Positions 8,846-17,122 of a DNA stretch of 19,142 nucleotides are shown here, piece by piece. The DNA is from JBBRLA01 sp038231615 (GTDB lineage Bacteria > Myxococcota_A > Polyangia > Palsa-1104 > JAEUJZ01), in assembly GCA_038231615.1 (NCBI GenBank), contig JBBRLA010000081.1, positions 1 to 19,142 of the forward strand, given 5' to 3'. Position 1 is the first letter of the stretch. Every line of letters starts with the position of its first letter. The notes beneath the pieces were generated by a model that saw only the letters and a program-made list of their open reading frames with translations, searched no databases and was not told the DNA's origin. A program made the position numbers and the translations under genes.

Positions 8846-10648
8846 ATGATCGGCCGGGCCGCGCAGGTCAGTTTCCTCCTGACGTTTGTCTATTATGTGG
8901 CGGCGCTTTGCCCGGGGGCCTACTGGCTGGACTCCAGCGAGTTCGCCGCGGCGTCGTATCTGCTGGGGGTGGCGCACCCTCCCGGGCATCCGCTGGCGCT
9001 GATCGTGGGAAAGGCGTTCACCCTGCTGCCCCTGGGGCCGATTGCCTTCCGGGTGGGCCTGGGACAGGCGGCGTGCGGGGCGCTGGCGGCGGCGTTGATG
9101 ACCCTGTGCGGGGCCCGCATCGCCAGCCGGATGCTGGATGCCCTGGGCCAGCCCCTTGGGGGCCCAAGGGGCGAGGCGCTGGCGGCCTTCATCGGCCTGG
9201 CCGCCGCGCTCTGCACGTCGCTGGGCTACGCCGCCGCCTTCCAGTCGATGCGGCCGGAGGTCTACGCGCTGCACCGGGTGCTGGCCGTCGGCAGCTTCCT
9301 GTGCCTGACGTATTTTGACGAAAGCCGAGACCGGCGGTACCTGCTGCTGGCGGCGCTGCTTCTGGGGCTGGGATTGGCCAACCATCATTTCCTGGCCATC
9401 CTTTCCACCCTGCCAGTGCCGCTGGTGCTTCTGGGCGAGCGCCACGGCAAGGCGCGGATCATCGCCGGCTGCTTCGCCGCGGGCGCGGTGGGCCTGCTGC
9501 TCTATTTCTACCTGCCGCTGCGGGCGGCCCACCACCCGCTGGTCAACTGGGGTTCGCCGACCACCCTGTCGCGCATCTTCTGGACGGTCAGCGCCAAGGC
9601 CTTCCAGAAATCGGTCAAGGAGCCACAGCCCGGCGACGAGGACGTGGTCGGGGCGATGATCGAGGGCCTGCACCCGGTGGGGGCGGTGCTGATGGCGATC
9701 GGCCTGTATCTGCTGATCCGGCAGCGGCCGACCCGAGGGCTGGGGTGCTACTGCCTGGCGGCGGTGGGGCTGGTGGCGGGAGGCCGGGCGGTCCTGGGCT
9801 TTGACGTGGCCAACCCGGACGCCTACGGCTACCTGGTGCCGGCCATCGACCTCGCCGCCCTGTGCGGGTGCGCCGGGGCGGCGGGGCTCTGCGCCTTGAT
9901 GATGACGATGCTGCTGATGCTGCGGGCGGAACAAAAGGGACGACTGGCCCTTTCGCTGGCGTGCGTGCTGGCCCTTCTGGGCGCCGCCCATGGGGGCAAG
10001 AGCTTCGCGCGGATCGATCGCAGCGGCTTCTTTGACCTCGACACCCTGGCGGGGAGCTGGCTTGCCGAGGCGCCGCCCGGTTCCTGGCTGGTCAGCTCCT
10101 ACTTCCAGACGGTCTTCGCCTTGTGGTACCTGCAAGGGGTGGAGGGGCAGCGGCCGGACGTGTTGCACCTGCACCCGCACTTCCTGCCCAACCCGGGCTA
10201 TCGCGAGGACCTGTTGGCCCGCCATCCCGATGTGGCCGACCTGGGCGCGGTGCTCGGGCCACGAGGGCTCTCCATGGGACCTTTGCTGCAAGCGCGATCA
10301 CGGCGGCCCATTCTGGTCGAATACGATCTTGACACCCAGGAGGCGCTGCTGCCCTATCTTTATCCCCACGGCCTGCAAGAATCCCTTGAAATCGGGCCCG
10401 GCCAGGCGCTGATGGGGACGCGCGATGCCGAAGCCAAGCGCCGCCGAGATGAAGTGGCCGGCCGCCTGGACGCACGAGACGCGGAGACGGCGAAAAACCT
10501 GCTGTGGCGGGGCTACCTGGGGATGACGCTTTCGTGCCAGCAGCGCGACCCGGGGCGCTTCCAGGCAGAATACGCCCGCATCCGCCGTCTTCTGGGGCAG
10601 AGCAAAAGTCCCGAAATCGAGAACCTGATCCGCCGCTGCGCGCCTTAG
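8846..10648 (+). CDS. DUF2723/TMEM260-like multipass membrane protein (putative GT-C glycosyltransferase)
   Basis: The protein has 600 residues. The N-terminal segment reads PGAYWLDSSEFAAASYLLGVAHPPGHP across about 23-48 (split here as WLDSSEFAAASYLLG and VAHPPGHPL), which is the family hallmark: an Asp/Glu-bearing loop after the first membrane helix followed by a His-Pro-Pro-Gly motif. About ten hydrophobic segments follow to roughly residue 390. The C-terminal about 200 residues are soluble and contain WLVSSYFQTVFALWYLQGVE and GQRPDVLHLHPHFLPNPGY, also seen in DUF2723 proteins. The eukaryotic member TMEM260 is an O-mannosyltransferase, so a GT-C transferase acting outside the membrane is a reasonable inference. 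The acceptor is unknown. It follows the preceding membrane-protein gene by 36 bases and could be co-transcribed. It is the second GT-C-like gene in the window. Confidence 0.88.
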   Translation: MIGRAAQVSFLLTFVYYVAALCPGAYWLDSSEFAAASYLLGVAHPPGHPLALIVGKAFTLLPLGPIAFRVGLGQAACGALAAALMTLCGARIASRMLDALGQPLGGPRGEALAAFIGLAAALCTSLGYAAAFQSMRPEVYALHRVLAVGSFLCLTYFDESRDRRYLLLAALLLGLGLANHHFLAILSTLPVPLVLLGERHGKARIIAGCFAAGAVGLLLYFYLPLRAAHHPLVNWGSPTTLSRIFWTVSAKAFQKSVKEPQPGDEDVVGAMIEGLHPVGAVLMAIGLYLLIRQRPTRGLGCYCLAAVGLVAGGRAVLGFDVANPDAYGYLVPAIDLAALCGCAGAAGLCALMMTMLLMLRAEQKGRLALSLACVLALLGAAHGGKSFARIDRSGFFDLDTLAGSWLAEAPPGSWLVSSYFQTVFALWYLQGVEGQRPDVLHLHPHFLPNPGYREDLLARHPDVADLGAVLGPRGLSMGPLLQARSRRPILVEYDLDTQEALLPYLYPHGLQESLEIGPGQALMGTRDAEAKRRRDEVAGRLDARDAETAKNLLWRGYLGMTLSCQQRDPGRFQAEYARIRRLLGQSKSPEIENLIRRCAP

Positions 10649-10820
10649 CTATAGTTGGGCGGACCAAGACCGCGATAAGGAAGACGCTCTACACATGGGC
10701 GCAGAGTTTCCAATCGCCGATGGCGACGCTGTGCTTCGGTTGATTTCAGGAATCTGTCAACTCTACGCAGGACGTGTCGCCGAGAGCGGGAGGTAAGCTT
10801 GCCCCAGCGCGCTGCCGTCC

Positions 10821-10849
10821 TCGACAACCGCTGGAGTCTCCCATAGACT
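10821..10849 (+). promoter_or_regulatory. Promoter of the toxin-antitoxin pair, leaderless spacing
   Basis: TCGACA at 10821-10826 (5/6 match to TTGACA) is followed after exactly 17 bp by TAGACT at 10844-10849 (4/6 match to TATAAT). Seven bases then separate it from ATG 10857, so the transcript probably starts at or beside the start codon. No Shine-Dalgarno sequence is seen. Confidence 0.5.
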
Positions 10850-10856
10850 TGGACCT

Positions 10857-11090
10857 ATGAGCTGGCGTGAACGAATCGAACGGAAACTCGACGTCCTCGG
10901 CGGTGAGCCGGTGATTCGGGGAACACGCGTCCCAGTGCGGGCGCTCGTCGGCGGTCTCGCCGGTGGGATGACGCTCGATCAGGTGTGCGCGAGCTACCGC
11001 GTCGACGGCGACGCTGTTCGCGCGGCGCTCCACTACGCGGTCGAAGCAATGAGCGACGAACGAGCGCTTGTCGAGCACGCGCCGACGTGA
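10857..11090 (+). CDS. DUF433 family antitoxin
   Basis: This 77-residue protein matches the small DUF433 plan. Residues 14-31 read LGGEPVIRGTRVPVRALV, the family signature (G-x-P-x-I-x-G-T-R-V-x-V). LAGGMTLDQVCASYRVDGDAVRAALHYA follows (in two parts, about 33-60), a helix-turn-helix-like region. DUF433 proteins are antitoxins of VapBC-like type II modules and commonly pair with DUF5615 PIN-like toxins, as here. It should bind the partner ribonuclease and autoregulate the operon. The stop codon TGA overlaps the toxin's GTG start (GTGA), a typical translational coupling. There is no ribosome binding site in front of ATG 10857. Confidence 0.88.
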   Translation: MSWRERIERKLDVLGGEPVIRGTRVPVRALVGGLAGGMTLDQVCASYRVDGDAVRAALHYAVEAMSDERALVEHAPT

Positions 11091-11338
11091 GTGCGCCGTC
11101 TTTCTTCGTAGACGAGTGCTTGCCTTTTGAAGTAACGGAGGCACTCCAAAACGCCGGCTGCGATGCGACCGACATCGTCGAGCGCGGCCTGCGCGGACTT
11201 CCAGATGAGCGAGTCTGGGCCCTGGCGGCGGCTGAGGGCCGCGTCCTCGTCACCCGCGATCTCGATTTCCCTTTGCGGATAGCAGTTGGTCACATCATCG
11301 TTCTTTCGCCTGGTCGGTATCGACGGCGAGCTTGGTAG
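11087..11338 (+). CDS. DUF5615 PIN-like toxin, apparently shortened at the C-terminus
   Basis: From GTG 11087, which overlaps the antitoxin stop, the protein has 83 residues. It starts SAPSFFVDECLPFEVTEAL and contains the conserved GLRGLPDERVWALAAAEGR and VLVTRDLDFPLRI segments. Asp in FVDECLP and the two Asp of TRDLDF are the expected acidic metal-binding residues of this PIN-like ribonuclease family. The partner antitoxin lies directly upstream. Family members are usually around 110-120 residues, whereas here the frame stops after HIIVLSPGRYRRRAW, so about 30 C-terminal residues are missing. Neither other forward frame downstream gives an obviously matching tail. The toxin may be inactive or a short variant. 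The frame is open upstream to 10985, but that part overlaps the antitoxin and is not expected to be translated. Confidence 0.8.
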   Translation: MSAPSFFVDECLPFEVTEALQNAGCDATDIVERGLRGLPDERVWALAAAEGRVLVTRDLDFPLRIAVGHIIVLSPGRYRRRAW

Positions 11339-11402
11339 TGGGCAAAGGTGGCACAACACATGGCCGGAGCAGATTTTGGCGCTCCCCACGGATTCGCATT
11401 CG

Positions 11403-11436
11403 CTCAGCCGCGTGGGCCCATTCCGCAGCGGCTGAG
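11403..11436. terminator. Inverted repeat between the convergent toxin and recA genes, possible terminator
   Basis: CTCAGCCGC at 11403-11411 pairs perfectly with GCGGCTGAG at 11428-11436, a nine-base stem with a 16-base loop. A second small hairpin (CGTAC TACT GTACG, 11441-11454) follows. Neither is followed by a T-run on either strand, so this is a possible factor-dependent or structural terminator only. The rest of the 169-bp gap shows no gene. Confidence 0.35.
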
Positions 11437-11507
11437 GGAGCGTACTACTGTACGTGACCGAAGGAGACAGGAGGTACGCCAAAAGATGCCCGGTCCAGGT
11501 GCTTCTG

Positions 11508-12665
11508 TCAGGCGACGGCGCCCTTCTTGGCCTTCGGTGCGGGTGCCGCGCCTTCGCTTGGGGTCGCCGCCGCCGCCGTAGGTGACTCGATGCCGATGCG
11601 GCGAATCCCCTGCTTCTCCAGGATCGCGGTCTCGATGGTCTTGGCCATCTCGGGGTGGGCGCGCAGGAACTCTTTGGCGTTTTCGCGCCCCTGGCCGATG
11701 CGTTCGCCACCGTAGCCAAACCAGGCGCCGGACTTCTCGATGATGCCAGCCTCCGACGCCAGGTCCAGGATGTCGCCCTCCTTCGAGATGCCCTCGCCGT
11801 ACATGATGTCGAATTCGACCTCCCGGAACGGGGGGGCCATCTTGTTCTTCACCACCTTGACCTTGGTCCGGTTGCCGACCGCCCGCTCGCCCTGCTTGAT
11901 CGCCCCGATGCGGCGAATGTCCAGGCGCACCGACGCGTAAAACTTGAGCGCGTTGCCACCCGTGGTGGTCTCCGGGTTGCCAAACATCACGCCGATCTTC
12001 ATGCGGATCTGATTGATGAAGATCACCAGCGTATTCGACTTGCTGATGGTCCCCGTCAGCTTGCGCAGCGCCTGGGACATCAGCCGCGCCTGGAGGCCGA
12101 CGTGCTGATCGCCCATCTCGCCCTCGATCTCGGCCTTGGGCACCAGCGCCGCCACCGAGTCCACCACCACCACGTCGATGGCCCCGGAGCGGACCAAGAG
12201 GTCGGCGATCTCCAGCGCCTGTTCGCCGTTGTCCGGCTGCGACACCAGCAGGTCGTCGGTACGCACCCCCAGCTTGCGGGCGTAGCCCACGTCCAGCGCG
12301 TGCTCCGCGTCGATGAAGGCGCACACCCCGCCATACTGCTGCGCCTCGGAGACCACCGAGAGCGCCAGGGTCGTCTTCCCCGACGATTCCGGCCCATAGA
12401 TCTCGACGATGCGTCCCCGGGGCAGCCCGCCCACGCCGAGCGCAATGTCCAGCGCCAGCGAACCCGAGGGGATGACCATCACCTCGGGGGCCGCCTGGGC
12501 GTCGCCGAGGCGCATGATGGCCCCCTTGCCGTACTGCTTCTCGATGGTCCCGGTGACCATGTCCAGCGCGGCGGTGCGCCCCGCACGGGACACCTGGGCC
12601 GAGCTGGCCTTGCTGTCGTCGGACTTTTCCCTTTTTTCTAGCGACATCTTGCTATGCGTCTCCAT
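11508..12665 (-). CDS. recA: Recombinase RecA
   Basis: RecA forms a nucleoprotein filament on single-stranded DNA, catalyses strand exchange and triggers LexA cleavage. The 385-residue protein shows MVTGTIEKQYGKGAIMRLGD (about 36-54), Walker A GPESSGKT (91-98), FIDAEHALD, Walker B VVVVDSVAALVPKAE, the MAW-like GLQARLMSQALRKLT, DNA-binding loop 2 with FINQIRMKIGVMFGNPETT, and the C-terminal GGERIGQGRENAKEFL. All core motifs are intact. The tail is short and Ala/Lys-rich rather than strongly acidic. Two starts are possible: ATG 12665 and ATG 12647 (MSLEKREK). Neither has a well-placed ribosome binding site, since GGAG lies 12 bases before the second. The homologous part begins about residue 33, so the choice does not affect function. 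It lies 61 bases downstream of cinA on the same strand and may also have its own promoter. Confidence 0.98.
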   Translation of the reverse strand: METHSKMSLEKREKSDDSKASSAQVSRAGRTAALDMVTGTIEKQYGKGAIMRLGDAQAAPEVMVIPSGSLALDIALGVGGLPRGRIVEIYGPESSGKTTLALSVVSEAQQYGGVCAFIDAEHALDVGYARKLGVRTDDLLVSQPDNGEQALEIADLLVRSGAIDVVVVDSVAALVPKAEIEGEMGDQHVGLQARLMSQALRKLTGTISKSNTLVIFINQIRMKIGVMFGNPETTTGGNALKFYASVRLDIRRIGAIKQGERAVGNRTKVKVVKNKMAPPFREVEFDIMYGEGISKEGDILDLASEAGIIEKSGAWFGYGGERIGQGRENAKEFLRAHPEMAKTIETAILEKQGIRRIGIESPTAAAATPSEGAAPAPKAKKGAVA

Positions 12666-12694
12666 GCCGGGGCCCGTTCGCCCATTCGGCGTTT

Positions 12695-12700
12695 ATTATC
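12695..12700 (-). promoter_or_regulatory. Possible -10 element of a recA-proximal promoter
   Basis: GATAAT on the minus strand (5/6 match to TATAAT) lies in the short cinA-recA gap and would give a leader of about 20 bases. The -35 position at 17-bp spacing reads CTGAAG, a 3/6 match, so support is weak. I saw no recognisable LexA box in this gap. Confidence 0.3.
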
Positions 12701-12726
12701 CGGTGATCGAGTCCAGGCTTCAGGTC

Positions 12727-14154
12727 TTACCCCAGCCGGTCCCGTCCAGGTTCATTTCCATCGCCCTTTACGGCCCGCTCGGGAACGAGGATCTTGTGCA
12801 GCACGTTCAGCGCGGCAAACGCGGCGATGCGCCGGACCTGATCGCGCTCGGCAGGCCACAGGAGGTGCCGCGTCACCACCTCCCCGGGGCCGGCGACCGC
12901 CAGATGCACCGTGCCCACCGGCTTGTCCGGGGTCCCGCCCTCGGGTCCGGCCACCCCGGACACGGCCACTCCATAGGTGGCGCCGGTCAGCCGTTGCACC
13001 CCGCGGGCCATCTCTTCCACACAGGCGCGGCTGACGGCGCCGTGCTCGCGGAGGGTCGCCTCGGACACCCCGAGCACTCCGGTCTTCACCGCGTTGGCAT
13101 ACGAGATGACCCCGCCCAGGAAGTAGGCCGAGGACCCGGGCACCGCGGTCAACAGTTCGCCGATCATGCCGCCGGTGCAGGACTCCGCGGTGGCCACGGT
13201 CTCGTTCCGCTCCAGCAGCTTCCGCCCTACTACTATAGGAAGGTCCGCCGGGCCCTCGGAGTAGAGCGCGCCGCCCAGGCGTCGTCGCAGCTCGGGCTCC
13301 AGACGGTCCAGCTCGGACTGAGCCGCGGCCTCGTTCTCGCCCCGGGCCACCAGGGTGACCAGCACCTCGGGGAACGCCAGGCGGAAGTGAATCGTGGTGC
13401 GCGGCCCAGAAGGATTAAAAGGACCCATCGACAAAGCCGGATCTTTGCCCTCGCCCAGCAGCCCGCGCAGGCGGTGGTCGACGTGAGATTCTCCCAGGCC
13501 GATGACCCGGTAGCTGCGCCGCGCCGAGACCAGCCCGATTCGCGAGACCGCCCGCAGCCGGGGCACCACCTGCGTCTGAAACATCGGCTTCATCTCCCGT
13601 GGTACCCCCGGCATGAAGAAGAACGCTGCCGGGCCCAGGTCCCGGAAGTTCGCCTGAAATCCCGGGGCCAGGCCGTGGTGATTCTGGAGCGGGTAGGTTC
13701 CCTGGGGCAGGCGGACCTGGCGCAGCCCGTTCGGCATGAGCGGCATGTTGCGTTCGGCCAGCCGCGCCCGCAGCCGTTCCTCGTGGGCCGGCTCGATGAG
13801 GGCGGGGACGCCCAGCAGCCCGGCGGCCACGTCCACTGTCAGGTCGTCCTGGGTGGGGCCGAGCCCCCCGGAGACCAGCACCACATGGGACCGGGCGGCG
13901 GCGTGGCCCAGCACGGCGACGATGTCGTCCTGGCGATCGTTGCATCCTTGCCGGTAGCGGACGTCCAGGCCCAGATCGGTGAGCTGTTCCCCCAGCCAGG
14001 CGGCGTTGGTGTCGACAATCTCCCCGCGGTTCAGTTCGTCACCAATGGTCACTATCTCTGCGACGAGCTGTCCAGCCGTCGCCTCTATATGTACATCATG
14101 TACATCTGGGGCGCGCTCTTCCTTTTGCCCATCCGGTCCCATAGATGTGTACAT
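12727..14154 (-). CDS. cinA: CinA family protein with nicotinamide-nucleotide amidohydrolase (PncC) domain
   Basis: The 475-residue protein has the two-domain CinA layout. The N-terminal MoCF-like (COG1058) domain starts at VAEIVTIGDELNRGEIVDTN (31-50) and carries VSGGLGPTQDD (94-104) and FFFMPGVPREMKPMF (178-192). The C-terminal PncC domain carries VATAESCTGGMIGELL (320-335) with the catalytic Ser325, SYANAVKTGVLGV (351-363) and SGVAGPEGGTPDKPVGTV (399-416). CinA proteins hydrolyse ADP-ribose-type substrates and deamidate NMN, recycling by-products of NAD-dependent DNA ligase. Gene order cinA then recA occurs in many bacteria. About 30 residues precede the conserved start, including a DVHDVH stretch. 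The only in-frame starts are ATG 14154 and ATG 14142, neither with a ribosome binding site. A good promoter ends about three bases before ATG 14154. Confidence 0.95.
   Translation of the reverse strand: MYTSMGPDGQKEERAPDVHDVHIEATAGQLVAEIVTIGDELNRGEIVDTNAAWLGEQLTDLGLDVRYRQGCNDRQDDIVAVLGHAAARSHVVLVSGGLGPTQDDLTVDVAAGLLGVPALIEPAHEERLRARLAERNMPLMPNGLRQVRLPQGTYPLQNHHGLAPGFQANFRDLGPAAFFFMPGVPREMKPMFQTQVVPRLRAVSRIGLVSARRSYRVIGLGESHVDHRLRGLLGEGKDPALSMGPFNPSGPRTTIHFRLAFPEVLVTLVARGENEAAAQSELDRLEPELRRRLGGALYSEGPADLPIVVGRKLLERNETVATAESCTGGMIGELLTAVPGSSAYFLGGVISYANAVKTGVLGVSEATLREHGAVSRACVEEMARGVQRLTGATYGVAVSGVAGPEGGTPDKPVGTVHLAVAGPGEVVTRHLLWPAERDQVRRIAAFAALNVLHKILVPERAVKGDGNEPGRDRLG
14089..14153. promoter_or_regulatory. 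Cluster of three TGTACA boxes at the cinA start, candidate operator
   Basis: ATGTACAT occurs at 14089-14096 and again at 14098-14105, together reading TGTACA-TCA-TGTACA, a near-perfect dyad. A third TGTACA at 14148-14153 covers the start codon and the predicted transcription start. The first two lie within cinA codons for DVHDVH. Such clustering suggests a repressor site, but the protein that would bind is unknown. Confidence 0.35.
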
Positions 14155-14163
14155 TTGAGCAGG

Positions 14164-14192
14164 AGCCTATTCTGGGGGTCTGACATTGTCAA
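14164..14192 (-). promoter_or_regulatory. Sigma-70-type promoter of the cinA-recA operon
   Basis: On the minus strand TTGACA (14192-14187, perfect -35) is followed after exactly 17 bp by TAGGCT (14169-14164, a 3/6 match to TATAAT). The predicted start is near 14157, about three bases before ATG 14154, so the transcript would be nearly leaderless. Confidence 0.5.
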
Positions 14193-14335
14193 GGCAACCC
14201 GGGCCCCCACAACTTCAAGATCAAACACCAAGTTCATGCACTGCCCTCTTGGCCTAAAGCGGATGAGGTGCTACGATTCCTCCAAACAGATCACCCGCGG
14301 CGGCGGCGATGTTGAAGTGGGGACTACTGCACCCG

Positions 14336-14363
14336 TTGACATTCTCATCGCTGCTGATAAAGT
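14336..14363 (+). promoter_or_regulatory. Sigma-70-type promoter of the PP2C-halogenase-SRPBCC gene set
   Basis: TTGACA at 14336-14341 is a perfect -35. After 16 bp comes TAAAGT at 14358-14363, a 4/6 match to TATAAT. The predicted start near 14370 leaves a leader of about 30 bases before ATG 14400, where GAGG stands very close to the start. The remaining part of the 245-bp divergent gap (14193-14335) shows nothing I can identify. Confidence 0.5.
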
Positions 14364-14399
14364 CCTAGTTTGCGCGGCGATTTAGGACGTCACGAGGCC

Positions 14400-15166
<767 letters not shown>

Positions 15167-15170
<4 letters not shown>

Positions 15171-16459
15171 CCGCGACACCACCTCGGCACGACGTCATCG
15201 TGGCCGGCGGTGGACCCGCAGGCTCCGCCACCGCGAGTTTCCTGCGCAAGCACGGGCGCTCGGTCCTTTTGCTGGAGCGCGAGCGATTTCCCCGGTTCCA
15301 CATCGGCGAATCGCTCTTGCCCTTCGCCAAAGACCTCTGGGAAGAACTGGGCGTCCTTGAGGAGATCGACCGGCGCTTCATCCACAAGCCCGGCGCCCGC
15401 TTCATCCACAACGAATCGGGCGAGGAGTTCACCTACTACTTCAACAACGCCGTCCGTCCCGGCTGCCCCTACGCCTACGAGGTCCAGCGCGGCGAGTTCG
15501 ACGACCTGCTCCTGCACAACGCCAGGAAGCTCGGGGCCGAGGTGCACGAAGAGTCCGAGGTGCGGGATGTCGTCTTCCATCCTGAACGGCACTCCGCTTC
15601 GCCGGGTGCTATCGACGGGCCGGGGGTCAGCGTGCGGGTCCAGCCCAAGGACGGCGATGAGTACACCGCCTTGGCCCAGGTCTTCGTCGACGCGACCGGC
15701 CGCGACACCCTGCTTGGCACCCGCCACGGCCTCAAGGAGACCGACGCGCTGGTCACCACCAACATGGCCTGCTTCACCCACTTCGAAAACGCTCGGCGCC
15801 AGAGCGGCACAGACGAGGGCAACATCACCATCGTGCTCTTCGAGGGCGGCTGGTGGTGGTTCATCCCCTTCCTGGGCAAGCTGACCTCGGTGGGCTGCGT
15901 GCTCCAGAAGGAGTTCACTCTGAGCCACCGCGGCCTAAGTCCCGAGGACCTCTTCCAGAAGGCGTTGGATCACTCGCCGGAAATGGCCAAGCTGCTTGAG
16001 GGCGCCACCCGGGTGCGGCCGATCGGGACCACCGGCAACTGGTCCTACCGCTGCAAGCAGTTCTACGGCGACCGCTTCCTCCTGGTGGGCGACGCCGCGG
16101 CCTTCATCGACCCGCTCTTCTCCACCGGCGTCCTGATGGCGGTTGCCGCCGCCAAGTTCGCCGCCAAGGCCATCGACGACGCGTTCCACGCGGGCGACTT
16201 CTCGGCGGAACGCTTCGCCCCCTTCGAGAAGCAGGCCCTGGCCGGCGCCGATCTCTTCAAGCGCCTGGTCCACGAGTTCTACGGCGAGAACCTGCGAAAA
16301 CTCCTGCTCCACTCCGAGGCCAAGCCAGGGCTCGCCGCGATCATCACCAGCCTGCTGGCGGGCGACGTCTATCGCCCGGCGATGTGGCACAACATCGTGC
16401 GCCAGGGCTTCTCCCGCATGATCGAGCTGCCGCGGCCTCGCGAGCCGGTCTCGACCTAG
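15167..16459 (+). CDS. FAD-dependent monooxygenase of the flavin-dependent halogenase type
   Basis: From GTG 15167, overlapping the phosphatase stop, the protein has 430 residues. The N-terminal Rossmann motif is VAGGGPAGSATASFL (12-26), followed by LLERERFPRFHIGESLLP (35-52). Lys74 in HKPGARF sits in a Lys-x-Gly context like the catalytic Lys of flavin-dependent halogenases. Residues 229-234 read WWWFIP and satisfy the halogenase WxWxIP motif. LVGDAAAFIDPLFSTGV (306-322) is the second FAD-binding motif. These enzymes use reduced FAD, oxygen and halide to make hypohalous acid, which Lys relays to an aromatic substrate. Non-halogenating relatives such as geranylgeranyl-reductase-like enzymes share the FAD motifs, so halogenation is probable rather than certain. 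The frame is open upstream to 15101, but that region lies inside the phosphatase gene. The SRPBCC gene starts 12 bases downstream. Confidence 0.82.
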
Positions 16460-16471
16460 GCTTTCATTGTC

Positions 16472-17056
16472 ATGCACATCCTCGCCGCCATGCTGGCCTT
16501 GAATGCGACCGTGGTGGGTCTGACCGAGGCCGAGATGCAGGAGGCCCTGCACGGGCACACCGTCACCCGCACGGAGTCCTTCTCTCGCGACGGCAAGTCC
16601 GCGGGGCGAGGGCTGGGCGCGGTGGTGATCGAGTGCTCGATCGCCGAGGTATGGGCCACGCTCTCGCGACCCGAGGACAAGGCCGAGTACATGCCGCGGG
16701 TCAAGTCGGTCACCGTGCTGGAACGACGGCCGGCGATGATGCGGGTGCGCATGGAGGTGGACGCCTCGGTGCTCACCGCACGCTACACCGCCTGGTTTCG
16801 GCTGGACGAGCCGACACACACCCTCTCGTGGACCCTGGACAAGACCGCGCCGGACAACACCCTCACCGATGTCGAGGGCGAGTATCGCCTCTTCGAAGTC
16901 CAGCCGACGCGCACCTTGGTCGTCTACCGCGCCTACGTCAACAGCGGCCACGCCGTGCCGGCATTCATCCAGGGCTACATGACCCGGCGCTCCCTGCCCA
17001 ACCTGCTCCACGCCGTCAAGGCCCGCATCGAAAGCGGCGGTCGCTACCACAAATAG
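16472..17056 (+). CDS. SRPBCC (START/polyketide-cyclase-like) family protein
   Basis: This 194-residue protein begins with a short hydrophobic stretch MHILAAMLALNATVVGL that could be a weak signal or membrane anchor. ATG 16490 is an alternative start. From about residue 45 it follows the SRPBCC fold: VVIECSIAEVWATLSRPEDK (early strand and helix), YMPRVKSVTVLERRPAMMRV, ARYTAWFRLDEPTHTLSW, DVEGEYRLFEVQPTRTLVVY and a final helix RSLPNLLHAVKARIE. Such domains form a deep pocket for lipids, steroids or aromatic intermediates, and some are cyclases or lipid-transfer proteins. It lies 12 bases after the halogenase-like gene and probably acts in the same pathway, as a carrier or processing partner for the hydrophobic substrate. 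No ribosome binding site is evident. A hairpin terminator follows. Confidence 0.8.
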   Translation: MHILAAMLALNATVVGLTEAEMQEALHGHTVTRTESFSRDGKSAGRGLGAVVIECSIAEVWATLSRPEDKAEYMPRVKSVTVLERRPAMMRVRMEVDASVLTARYTAWFRLDEPTHTLSWTLDKTAPDNTLTDVEGEYRLFEVQPTRTLVVYRAYVNSGHAVPAFIQGYMTRRSLPNLLHAVKARIESGGRYHK

Positions 17057-17077
17057 CCCGTTGCCCCAAAACGACAA

Positions 17078-17097
17078 CGGGGCCCCGAAGGGCCCCG
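17078..17097. terminator. Bidirectional hairpin terminator between convergent genes
   Basis: CGGGGCCC (17078-17085) pairs with GGGCCCCG (17090-17097) around a CGAA tetraloop, a perfect eight-base GC stem. It lies between the SRPBCC stop at 17056 and the lipoprotein stop at 17123. On the minus strand it is followed by a T-rich tract (TTGTCGTTTT), while the plus side has no T-run, so it fits the minus-strand gene better. Confidence 0.7.
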
Positions 17098-17122
17098 CTG
17101 AGGTCGTCGCAGGTTTGAGTCG

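Noticed and set aside
7862..10291. An 809-codon open frame on the minus strand
   Set aside because: It is antisense to the unknown membrane protein and the DUF2723 gene. It is rich in Arg, Gln, Gly and His with no domain, as expected of an antisense frame in GC-rich DNA.
10649..10856. Small open frames between the DUF2723 gene and the antitoxin
   Set aside because: They lack start signals and similarity to known families, and they overlap the promoter of the toxin-antitoxin pair. I see no gene here.
11348..11581. A 77-residue plus-strand frame after the toxin, considered as its missing C-terminus
   Set aside because: It shows no DUF5615-like tail, runs into antisense recA and is separated from the toxin by a stop codon.
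14085..14237. A 50-residue minus-strand frame (MNLVFDLEVV...) crossing the cinA start
   Set aside because: It overlaps the cinA promoter and N-terminus in another frame and has no ribosome binding site. It is probably fortuitous.
12409..14385. A 658-codon open frame on the plus strand
   Set aside because: It lies opposite cinA and the 5' part of recA, both of which have full family motifs.
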